Assembly: GCA_002352185.1 (NCBI GenBank)
Contig: DEHY01000150.1
Location: forward strand, 4,962-12,497
Origin: Competibacteraceae bacterium UBA2788
GTDB lineage: Bacteria > Pseudomonadota > Gammaproteobacteria > Competibacterales > Competibacteraceae
Length of the DNA stretch: 7,536 bases
Direction of reading: 5' to 3'
Shown here: positions 1-6,982 of the stretch, piece by piece
How the letters are laid out: each line of letters begins with the position of its first letter
Position numbering within the stretch: the first letter of the stretch is position 1
Position numbers and translations under genes: made by a program
Notes under the pieces: model-generated
The model's database searches: none
The model's input: only the letters and a program-made list of their open reading frames with translations
What the model was told of the DNA's origin: nothing

Positions 1-1098
1 GGCTTCATCGTGTTCAACGACTGGACTTATCCCCGCTTCATCGGCCTGCTGGAACAACTGGGCGTGGCTTCGCAGCCGACGCTGATGAGTTTCAGCGTCC
101 GTTGCGAGCGGACGGGACTGGAATACAACGGCGAAAATCTGAATACCCTGTTCGCGCAGCGCCGCAACCTGTTCCGGCCCTCGTTCCACCGGATGATCCG
201 CGACATCCTGCGTTTCAACCGCGAAGCGCCGGCACTGTTGGTGATGAAGAGCCATCGTGAGATCAGTCTCAACGCCTACCTGCGGGAGCGGGCCTACAGC
301 CGGGAATTCACCGAGCATTATATCCTGCCGATGGCGGCGGCGATCTGGTCGGCGGAACCGGCGCTGATGGGTGCAATGCCGGCGCGGTTCTTCGTCCAGT
401 TCTTCAAGAATCACGGCCTGCTGAGCGTCAGCGACCGTCCACAATGGCGCGTCATTCAGGGCGGCTCGCGCAACTACGTCGAACGCCTGACTGCGCCGTT
501 CCGCGACCGCATCCGCCTGAATTGTCCGGTGGAGTGGGTGCGCCGCCATCCGAATCAGGTGCAGATCAAGCCAAAATACGACCCGCGAGAACGCTTTGAC
601 CAAGTGATTTTCGCCACTCACAGCGATCAGGCGTTGAGAGTGCTGGCCGACTCGACGGTGAAGGAGCGGGAGATTCTCAGCGCGATTCCGTATCAGGAAA
701 ATGAGGTGGTGCTGCATACCGACATTCGGCTGCTGCCGCGCCGGAAACGGGCATGGGCGGCCTGGAACTATCATCTGCCGGTGCAACCGCAAAACCGGGT
801 GGCGGTTACGTATGACATGAACCTTCTCCAAGGCCTGGATGCGCCGGAAACCTTTTGCGTCACGCTCAACCGTAGCGAGGCCATTGACCCGGCGCGGATT
901 CTTTATCGCACGACTTATCACCATCCGGTGTTCACCGAGGCCGGAGTCCGGGCGCAAGCGCGCCGCGATGAAATCAGCGGAGTCAATCGCACCTGGTATT
1001 GCGGCGCTTATTGGAGCTACGGCTTCCACGAGGACGGGGTGAACAGCGGGCTGGCGGTGGGACAGGGCTTGTTGGAACAGCGGGCGGTCGCCGCATGA
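1..1098 (+). CDS. FAD-dependent amine-oxidase-like oxidoreductase (COG2907 type), 5'-partial
   Basis: The reading frame is open from the first base, so the N-terminus lies outside the window; 365 codons are visible before TGA at 1096-1098. The missing part should be about 50-60 residues carrying the FAD-binding GxGxxG motif. The first visible residues (GFIVFNDWTYPRF) and the C-terminal segment WYCGAYWSYGFHEDGVNSGL are hallmarks of the 'predicted NAD/FAD-binding' flavoproteins related to amine oxidases and phytoene desaturases; the C-terminal block normally closes over the flavin. Family knowledge: relatives sit next to, or in plant cyclopropane synthases are fused to, CFA-type methyltransferases. 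Inference: it is an acyl-chain desaturase or reductase acting on phospholipid-bound fatty acids before or after methylation. The stop overlaps the next start (ATGA), so translation is probably coupled. The family call is firm; the substrate is unknown. Confidence 0.9.
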   Translation, partial: GFIVFNDWTYPRFIGLLEQLGVASQPTLMSFSVRCERTGLEYNGENLNTLFAQRRNLFRPSFHRMIRDILRFNREAPALLVMKSHREISLNAYLRERAYSREFTEHYILPMAAAIWSAEPALMGAMPARFFVQFFKNHGLLSVSDRPQWRVIQGGSRNYVERLTAPFRDRIRLNCPVEWVRRHPNQVQIKPKYDPRERFDQVIFATHSDQALRVLADSTVKEREILSAIPYQENEVVLHTDIRLLPRRKRAWAAWNYHLPVQPQNRVAVTYDMNLLQGLDAPETFCVTLNRSEAIDPARILYRTTYHHPVFTEAGVRAQARRDEISGVNRTWYCGAYWSYGFHEDGVNSGLAVGQGLLEQRAVAA

Positions 1099-1859
1099 AC
1101 AGCAGCCTCTATGTCGGCCATGTCCAACATCGGCGCTTTTTTCCACGCCCGCACCGATTCCGCTACAACCTGTTCATGGTCTATCTCGATCTGGCGGAAC
1201 TCGATACCGCATTCAAGGGGCGTTGGCTGTGGTCGGCCTGCCGACCGGCGCTGGCCTGGTTCCGCCGCCGCGATCATTTCGGCGATCCCAATCGGCCACT
1301 GGATGCCTGTGTGCGCGATCTGGCGGAGCAGCAAACTGGCCGCCGTCCGCAAGGTCCGATTCGGCTACTGACTCATTTGCGCTATTTCGGCTACTGCATT
1401 AACCCGATCAGCGTCTACTACTGCTTCACTGCCGACGGCGCGGAGATTGACACGCTGGTTGCCGAAGTCACCAACACTCCGTGGGGCGAGCGCATCGGTT
1501 ACGTACTTGATGTGGCCGGGCAAACCGGCGGCAAGCAGCGCGCCGAATTTCAGAAAGCGATGCATGTTTCGCCGTTCATGCCGATGGATTTGCGCTACGG
1601 CTGGCATTCCACCGCGCCGGGGCCGCATCTGGCGGTGCATCTCGACGTATTCAAAGGCCAGTCCCGCCTGCTCGACGCCACCCTCAGCCTGCGTCGTCAA
1701 CCCCTTGCGGGCCGGAACATGGCGGGCGTACTGATCCGCTTCCCGTGGATGACCTTGAAAGTCGTCGCGGCTATTTACTGGGAAGCGTTGCGGTTGCTGT
1801 GGAAACGCATTCCGCTATTCCCGTATCCACCGACATCCGGCAAACCTGCGGAGAGTTAA
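1095..1859 (+). CDS. DUF1365 family protein
   Basis: This 254-residue protein starts at the ATG overlapping the upstream stop (ATGA). An in-frame upstream start at 999 exists but would lie within the flavoprotein gene and add 32 residues of shadow sequence, so it was rejected. Family signatures are the N-terminal GHVQHRRFFPRPHRFRY (residues 8-24), RYFGYCINPISVYYC (96-110), EVTNTPWGER (124-133), the KAMHVSPFMPMD block (155-166) and a C-terminal amphipathic or membrane-touching stretch ending KRIPLFPYP. The length matches the usual roughly 250 residues. The biochemical function of DUF1365 is not established to my knowledge. It recurs between an amine-oxidase-like flavoprotein and a CFA synthase, as here, so a role in the same acyl-lipid modification is a reasonable inference. 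The conserved His and Cys residues could be catalytic or metal-binding, but this is untested. The gene ends 4 nt before the next start. Confidence 0.9.
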   Translation: MNSSLYVGHVQHRRFFPRPHRFRYNLFMVYLDLAELDTAFKGRWLWSACRPALAWFRRRDHFGDPNRPLDACVRDLAEQQTGRRPQGPIRLLTHLRYFGYCINPISVYYCFTADGAEIDTLVAEVTNTPWGERIGYVLDVAGQTGGKQRAEFQKAMHVSPFMPMDLRYGWHSTAPGPHLAVHLDVFKGQSRLLDATLSLRRQPLAGRNMAGVLIRFPWMTLKVVAAIYWEALRLLWKRIPLFPYPPTSGKPAES

Positions 1860-1863
1860 GGCC

Positions 1864-3150
1864 ATGCAGCAAGAATCCATTTTGTCGTCCTCTCTGGATT
1901 TGTCGCCCGCTCCAACTCCATCCCGCCGGGCGGATCGCTGGCTGCGCCGCGCCGTGTTTCAGCGGCTGCAAAAGCTGATGCACGGCTGCGTGACGATTGC
2001 GGACGCCGACGGCAACCACGCCTTCGGCCAAGTGAGCGCCGCTTGTCCGCTACGCGCCACCGTCACCATCCATGATCCCAATGCCTATCAGCGGCTGGCC
2101 TTGCGCGGCAGCATCGGCGTCGGCGAGGGCTACATGGCCGGCGAGTGGTCCTGCGATGATTTGTCCGCGCTGGTGCGGATTTTCGTGCTGAATCAGGACG
2201 CGCTGCTGGGGCTGGAGAAGGGTCTGACCCGGTTGATGATGCCGCTGTTTCGGCTGCTGTACGCCCGCCGCGACAACAACCGGGGCGGCAGTCGCGCCAA
2301 CATCGCCGCCCATTACGATCTCGGCAACGAATTCTATCGGCTGTTCCTCGACGAGACCCTGATGTATTCCGCCGCGATCTTCCCGACCCCGGACACCGGG
2401 TTGCAGGAAGCGTCCATCGCCAAGATGGATCGGGTTTGCCGCAAACTGGAATTGAATCCAGACGATCATGTGCTGGAAATCGGCGCCGGCTGGGGCGGGT
2501 TCGCCCTGTACGCCGCGCAGCAGTACGGTTGCCGGGTCACTACCACCACCATTTCCCAGGAGCAGTATCAACTGGCCTGTGACCGGGTGCGGGAGGCGGG
2601 GCTGGAGGAACGGGTCATGGTGTTGTGCCAGGATTACCGCGACCTGCGCGGCAGCTTCGACAAGCTGGCATCCATCGAGATGATCGAGGCGGTCGGCGAG
2701 CGGCATCTCAACACCTATTTCCGCGTCTGCGCCCAACTGCTCAAGCCGCACGGAATGATGTTGTTGCAAGCGATCACCGTGGCCGATCAAAAGTACGCGC
2801 AGTACCGGAACGAGGTGGACTTCATCCGGCATTACATCTTTCCCGGCGGCTTCCTGCCATCGCTGACCGCCATTGCCGAAACGCTGGGTCGAGCGACTGA
2901 TCTGCGCGTTTTCCATCTGGAAGATATCGGCGCTCACTACGCCACCACGCTGCGCCACTGGCGGGAACGGTTCCTGGGCAATCTGGATCGGGTGCGGGCG
3001 ATGGGCTTCCCGGACACCTTTATCCGCATGTGGGAATACTACCTGTGCTATTGCGAGGGAGGATTCCGCGAGCGGGCGATTGGCGCCGTGCAACTGCTGC
3101 TGACCAAGCCGCTGTGCCGACGCGAACCGTTAATCCCGGTGTTGGTTTGA
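1864..3150 (+). CDS. Cyclopropane-fatty-acyl-phospholipid synthase family SAM methyltransferase
   Basis: This 428-residue protein transfers a methyl/methylene group from S-adenosylmethionine to the double bond of an unsaturated acyl chain in membrane phospholipid. Visible motifs: HYDLGNEFY (150-158), SAM motif I VLEIGAGWGGF (203-213), SIEMIEAVGERH (270-281), FIRHYIFPGG (320-329), HYATTLRHW (358-366) and EYYLCYCEGGF (391-401). The N-terminal ~130 residues form the usual lipid-binding extension of full-length CFA synthases. Relative to E. coli Cfa as I recall it, the bicarbonate-site Glu and Tyr are present (E275, Y359), but the Cys is Ala170 and the His is Gln302. The product could therefore be a methylated or methylene-branched chain rather than a cyclopropane. 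GGAG at 1850-1853 lies 10 nt before the ATG. The gene is 4 nt from its neighbours on both sides, inside the flavoprotein-DUF1365-CFA-DUF2878 operon. The family is certain; the exact product is not. Confidence 0.93.
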   Translation: MQQESILSSSLDLSPAPTPSRRADRWLRRAVFQRLQKLMHGCVTIADADGNHAFGQVSAACPLRATVTIHDPNAYQRLALRGSIGVGEGYMAGEWSCDDLSALVRIFVLNQDALLGLEKGLTRLMMPLFRLLYARRDNNRGGSRANIAAHYDLGNEFYRLFLDETLMYSAAIFPTPDTGLQEASIAKMDRVCRKLELNPDDHVLEIGAGWGGFALYAAQQYGCRVTTTTISQEQYQLACDRVREAGLEERVMVLCQDYRDLRGSFDKLASIEMIEAVGERHLNTYFRVCAQLLKPHGMMLLQAITVADQKYAQYRNEVDFIRHYIFPGGFLPSLTAIAETLGRATDLRVFHLEDIGAHYATTLRHWRERFLGNLDRVRAMGFPDTFIRMWEYYLCYCEGGFRERAIGAVQLLLTKPLCRREPLIPVLV

Positions 3151-3154
3151 AGCG

Positions 3155-3718
3155 ATGCTCCTGAATTTCATTGCTTTTCAAATCGGCTGGTTCGCCTGCG
3201 TGCTGGGCGGAGCGCACGGCTGGCCCTGGATTGGCGTCTTTGTCACTGCCGCTATCGTCGCTCTGCATCTCTACCGGGCGGCGCGACCCCAGGCGGAAGC
3301 GGCATTGATTCTGTCAAGCGGTCTGCTGGGTTTCATCGCCGATTCGTTGCTGACCGGAATGGGCCTGCTGCACTTCCCGTCCGGGCAGTTTCACCCGCAC
3401 ATCGCTCCCTGGTGGATGGCAGCGCTGTGGATGGCGTTCGCGACCACCTTCAATGTTTCACTGCGCTGGCTGAAACCCCGGTCGGGGCTGGCGGCACTGC
3501 TGGGCGCGGTAGCGGGGCCGCTGGCCTACTATGGTGGGGCAAAGCTGGGTGGCGTGTCGTTGGTTGATCCATTCGCCAGTTTGATCGCGGTGGCCGGGGT
3601 GTGGACGCTGGCAATGCCACTGCTGTTGATTATCGCCGCTCGCTGGGACGGGATGGCAGAAACAGGTCAGGCCAACGCCGCGCCCGGCAAGTCCGCGACA
3701 GCAGATAGGCCAGCGTAA
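3155..3718 (+). CDS. DUF2878 family integral membrane protein
   Basis: This is a 187-residue, strongly hydrophobic protein with about six predicted membrane segments, near residues 4-20, 23-42, 47-72, 84-103, 109-128 and 139-163. A hydrophilic tail of about 24 residues rich in Ala, Gly and Lys follows. The APWWMAALWMAFATT (84-98) and GPLAYYGGAKLG (121-132) blocks match the DUF2878 family as I know it. Its function is unknown. The start lies 4 nt after the CFA stop with no strong Shine-Dalgarno, which suggests translational coupling. Its context suggests an inner-membrane partner in acyl-lipid remodelling, such as an anchor, transporter or electron-transfer component. The last 89 nt overlap the 3' end of the opposing small membrane-protein gene, so the last membrane segment and tail are encoded opposite that protein's tail. 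Confidence 0.85.
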   Translation: MLLNFIAFQIGWFACVLGGAHGWPWIGVFVTAAIVALHLYRAARPQAEAALILSSGLLGFIADSLLTGMGLLHFPSGQFHPHIAPWWMAALWMAFATTFNVSLRWLKPRSGLAALLGAVAGPLAYYGGAKLGGVSLVDPFASLIAVAGVWTLAMPLLLIIAARWDGMAETGQANAAPGKSATADRPA

Positions 3719-3965
3719 TCACATTGCCGAGGATGAACAGCGCCGCGATCCACGCCGCCGCCCGCCACGGATTCGGTTCCACCAATGCCAGCCAGACCGC
3801 GACGAACAGCAGACCCACGCCGAGATCCAGCAGCGTGACGACGCCCCAGGGGTTGGCGATGACATAGCGCAGGCCCGCCAGCACGCTGCTATGGCTGCCG
3901 GCGATCAGAATGGCGGCTACAAGCAGGCCCAGCAGAATTCCGCAGATGATGGTGGTGCGCAACAT
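3630..3965 (-). CDS. DUF1475-type small membrane protein
   Basis: Predicted protein of 111 residues if the ATG at 3965 is used. An ATG at 3971 would add two residues, but the GGAGA at 3972-3976 abuts it with no spacer, whereas it sits 6 nt from the 3965 ATG. Three hydrophobic segments are visible, near residues 5-22, 41-60 and 69-90. The pattern LRYVIANPWGVVTLLDLGVGLLF followed by W..AL.E and ILGNVITLAYLL resembles the DUF1475 family. The basic C-terminal tail (RARRWPDLFLPSRPSERR) lies wholly in the overlap with the convergent DUF2878 gene and past the conserved part. It is the only gene in the lipid cluster read on the - strand and is transcribed divergently from the DUF1295 gene. The function is unknown; a role in the same membrane-lipid process is inferred from location only. 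Confidence 0.8.
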   Translation of the reverse strand: MLRTTIICGILLGLLVAAILIAGSHSSVLAGLRYVIANPWGVVTLLDLGVGLLFVAVWLALVEPNPWRAAAWIAALFILGNVITLAYLLSRTCRARRWPDLFLPSRPSERR

Positions 3966-3971
3966 GAGCAT

Positions 3972-3976
3972 TCTCC
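3972..3976 (-). promoter_or_regulatory. Ribosome binding site that decides the start of the DUF1475-type gene
   Basis: GGAGA reads on the - strand immediately upstream of two in-frame ATG codons. It leaves 0 nt to the ATG at 3971 and 6 nt to the ATG at 3965, which favours the second. Confidence 0.65.
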
Positions 3977-4057
3977 GAACAGCAATGGTGTTCCATCAAG
4001 ACCGCGCCCAAGTGGGTAAGTGCGTTTGGGAAGATCCGGCAAGTGGAATCACCACAT

Positions 4058-4071
4058 CGCGAGCGCTCGCG
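4058..4071. repeat. 14-nt perfect palindrome just upstream of the DUF1295 start codon
   Basis: CGCGAGCGCTCGCG is fully self-complementary and ends 2 nt before the ATG at 4074. It occupies the place where a Shine-Dalgarno sequence would be expected, and no purine-rich ribosome site is seen there. It could be an operator or an mRNA structure controlling translation of the DUF1295-methyltransferase pair. In DNA this GC-rich a palindrome of this length can also arise by chance. Confidence 0.5.
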
Positions 4072-4073
4072 CC

Positions 4074-4862
4074 ATGACCGGACTCGAACTGTTCCTGGTC
4101 GGCTGGGCGACGGCGACGCTGCTGATGGCGCTGGCCTGGGTGGTGCAATGGCGCACCCAGGATGCCGGGGTGGTGGATTTCACCTGGGCGGCGGGACTGG
4201 GGTTGTTGGCGCTGGGCTATGCCCTGCTGGCGAACGGCGATCCGTTGCGGCGGATTCTGGTCGCGATCATGGCCGGCGGCTGGTCCTTCCGACTCGCGGC
4301 TTACCTCCTGCTCAACCGGGTGATCGGCAAGCCGGAAGACGGTCGCTATCAACGGCTGCGCGCACACTGGCGTCAACACACGCAGCTCAAGTTTTTTGGC
4401 TTCTTTCAAGCGCAGGCGCTGCTCACCGCCGTATTTGCCGCGCCCTTCCTCGTGGTCGCCCTGACCCCGCAACGGCTGCCGCTGCCGGCCATTTTCACTG
4501 CTGTGCTGATCTGGCTAATGGCGGTGGGCGGCGAGGCGCTGGCGGATCGGCAACTGGCGGCATGGCGAGCGGATTCCGCTCATCGTGGCCGCACCTGCCG
4601 GGCTGGATTGTGGCGCTATTCCCGCCATCCCAATTACTTTTTCGAGTGGCTGCACTGGTGGTGTTATCCGCTGCTGGCCTGGGGGTCGCCAGCGCTTTGG
4701 CTGACCCTGCTTGGCCCGGCGCTGATGCTCTACACCCTGCTCAAAGTCACCGGCATTCCCTACACCGAACAACAGGCGCTGGCCAGTCGCGGCGACGATT
4801 ACCGCGCCTACCAGCGCAGCACCAGCGCGTTTATTCCCTGGTTTCCCAAACAGGAGGCTTGA
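4074..4862 (+). CDS. DUF1295 family membrane protein (steroid 5-alpha-reductase-like)
   Basis: This 262-residue integral membrane protein has several hydrophobic segments, near residues 4-25, 33-53, 60-80, 110-130, 137-155 and 195-225. It carries family signatures: EDGRYQRLR (88-96), the RYSRHPNYFFEW motif (181-192) and a C-terminal GIPYTEQQALASRGDDYRAYQRST block. The DUF1295 family is distantly related to 3-oxo-5-alpha-steroid 4-dehydrogenases and isoprenylcysteine methyltransferases, where the RHPNY-like region binds a cofactor. The precise reaction is not established; NAD(P)H-dependent reduction of a lipid double bond is an inference. The ATG at 4074 begins a clean hydrophobic N-terminus. 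A GTG at 4020 would add 18 polar residues and has no better ribosome site, so 4074 is preferred with moderate certainty. The stop overlaps the next start by one base (TGATG), so this gene and the following methyltransferase form one unit. Confidence 0.88.
   Translation: MTGLELFLVGWATATLLMALAWVVQWRTQDAGVVDFTWAAGLGLLALGYALLANGDPLRRILVAIMAGGWSFRLAAYLLLNRVIGKPEDGRYQRLRAHWRQHTQLKFFGFFQAQALLTAVFAAPFLVVALTPQRLPLPAIFTAVLIWLMAVGGEALADRQLAAWRADSAHRGRTCRAGLWRYSRHPNYFFEWLHWWCYPLLAWGSPALWLTLLGPALMLYTLLKVTGIPYTEQQALASRGDDYRAYQRSTSAFIPWFPKQEA
4852..4857 (+). promoter_or_regulatory. Consensus Shine-Dalgarno of the second methyltransferase gene
   Basis: AGGAGG inside the last codons of the DUF1295 gene lies 4 nt before the ATG at 4862. 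It is the strongest ribosome site in the cluster and suggests efficient translation of the methyltransferase in addition to coupling through the TGATG overlap. Confidence 0.8.
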
Positions 4863-5899
4863 TGCTCAATATCGCTATTGATCTGATGGAGCGGGGCTAT
4901 GTCCCTGACGGGCTGATCCGGGTGGGCATCCGTCGGTTGCTGGCCGGACGATTGCGCGCCGAAGAGGCGCACGATGAACCGGCGCGCACGGCGGCGCTGG
5001 AAAAATTGATCGCAGAATTGCGCGCCAGTCCCATTGCCCTGCACACCCCGCAGGCCAATGCCCAGCATTACGAAGTGCCCGTCGGTTTTTTCCAGAAGAC
5101 GTTGGGGCCACGGCTGAAATACAGTTCCTGCTGGTGGCCGGAAGCAGTGAAGGATCTGGCAACCGCCGAAGCGGCCATGCTGGCGCTCTCCTGCGAACGG
5201 GCCGAACTGGGCTTCGATCAGGACATTCTGGAACTGGGCTGTGGCTGGGGTTCGCTGACGCTGTGGCTGGCGGAGTTCTATCCCGACTCACGGATCGTGG
5301 CGGTCTCCAATTCCCATTCGCAACGGGAGTTTATTGAGGCGCAATGTCGGCAACGCGGATTTGAGAATGTTCAGGTCATCACCGCCGATATGAACGATTT
5401 TTATACCGACCGGCGCTTTGACCGGGTGGTGTCGGTGGAGATGTTCGAACACATGCGCAATTACCAGGAATTGATGACGCGAATTCACGCTTGGCTAAAA
5501 CCGGGCGGCAAGCTGTTCGTTCATCTCTTCGCTCATCGCCAATGGGCTTATCCCTTCGAGACCGAGGGTGACGATAACTGGATGGGGCGTTATTTCTTCA
5601 CCGGCGGCTTGATGCCTTCCCGTGATTTATTGCCGCGTTTTCAGGGTGATTTGCAATTGGAAGAGCAATGGTGCTTCAACGGACGCCATTATCAGCGCAC
5701 TCTGGAAGCATGGCTGATCAATCAGGATCGTTATCGGGGCGAGATCATGCCGATCTGCAATGAAATCTACGGCGCTGAAAATGCTGAACGCTGGTTTCAG
5801 CGCTGGCGGGTCTTCTTCATGGCTTGCGCTGAACTGTTCGGCTATCGAGGCGGTGAGGAATGGGGCGTGTCGCACTATCGGTTTGGCAAGCGGGGATAA
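4862..5899 (+). CDS. CFA/coclaurine-N-methyltransferase-like SAM-dependent methyltransferase
   Basis: This 345-residue class I SAM methyltransferase belongs to the CFA superfamily. Visible motifs: QHYEVPVGFF (68-77), KYSSCWWPEA (86-95), SAM motif I ILELGCGWGS (122-131), SVEMFEHMRNY (191-201), NWMGRYFFTGGLMPS (239-253), HYQRTLEAW (276-284) and CAELFGYRGGEEWGVSHY (322-339). The EMFEHM, RYFFTGG and CAELFGY blocks resemble plant (S)-coclaurine N-methyltransferases more than E. coli Cfa. E193, E196 and H197 match the acidic/His catalytic group I recall in those N-methyltransferases. The N-terminal ~60 residues form a short helical extension, shorter than in true CFA synthases. The bacterial substrate is unknown; an acyl lipid, an amine head group or an alkaloid-like amine are all possible, and the location favours a lipid. 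An open frame upstream to 4043 is a shadow of the DUF1295 gene and not part of this protein. Confidence 0.9.
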   Translation: MLNIAIDLMERGYVPDGLIRVGIRRLLAGRLRAEEAHDEPARTAALEKLIAELRASPIALHTPQANAQHYEVPVGFFQKTLGPRLKYSSCWWPEAVKDLATAEAAMLALSCERAELGFDQDILELGCGWGSLTLWLAEFYPDSRIVAVSNSHSQREFIEAQCRQRGFENVQVITADMNDFYTDRRFDRVVSVEMFEHMRNYQELMTRIHAWLKPGGKLFVHLFAHRQWAYPFETEGDDNWMGRYFFTGGLMPSRDLLPRFQGDLQLEEQWCFNGRHYQRTLEAWLINQDRYRGEIMPICNEIYGAENAERWFQRWRVFFMACAELFGYRGGEEWGVSHYRFGKRG

Positions 5900-5929
5900 A
5901 ATGCGCCTCGAAAAACCATTGGTGGAATA

Positions 5930-5971
5930 ACGGGCTTCCAGCCCGTATTCAGCCCACAGGCTGGAAGCCCG
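5930..5971. repeat. REP-like inverted repeat at the cluster boundary
   Basis: CGGGCTTCCAGCC (5931-5943) is repeated as its exact reverse complement GGCTGGAAGCCCG (5959-5971) across a 15-nt loop. Nested inside the left arm is a second hairpin, ACGGGCT-TCC-AGCCCGT (5930-5946). This double-palindrome layout around the GGCTGGAAGCC core is typical of dispersed REP/MITE-like elements of environmental bacteria. It lies 30 nt after the methyltransferase stop in the gap between convergent genes, where it may also stop transcription or protect mRNA 3' ends. No T-tract follows on either strand, so it is not a canonical intrinsic terminator. Copy number cannot be judged from one window. Confidence 0.7.
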
Positions 5972-6037
5972 CGCCACAAGGATCGCCACAGTTCATTGGG
6001 AGCGGCGATCCGGGCGATGGAGTTGGCGCGGGAGGAT

Positions 6038-6301
<264 letters not shown>

Positions 6302-6394
6302 TTATTCTGCAAGCGCCCGCGTTGGCGGGATTGGTCGGGGTCTCTCGGAAAACCCAGCGCAACCGCGACCGGCCACGTTGAATTCCTGAGTATT

Positions 6395-6925
<531 letters not shown>

Positions 6926-6982
6926 TTATCGGGAAAGCGACACGGCATGGCAACCGGACGGTAATCCTGCGCCCGCCTTGCC

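Noticed and set aside
2050..3093. 347-codon open frame on the - strand
   Set aside because: It lies wholly antisense to the clear CFA-family gene, and its product is a low-complexity His/Gln/Val-rich shadow with no recognisable domain. Long antisense frames are common in GC-rich genes.
4017..4022. TAAGTG as the -10 element of an ECF (ChrR-type) sigma promoter
   Set aside because: No TGATC-like -35 element is found at the proper distance upstream, so the match is not supported.
4043..4861. 273-codon upstream extension of the second methyltransferase frame
   Set aside because: It overlaps the whole DUF1295 gene in another frame and yields Arg/Gly/Ala-rich shadow sequence. The methyltransferase has its own ATG with AGGAGG at 4862.
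5627..5989. 120-codon open frame on the - strand
   Set aside because: It starts in the REP-like repeat and runs antisense through the end of the methyltransferase gene; no family resemblance.
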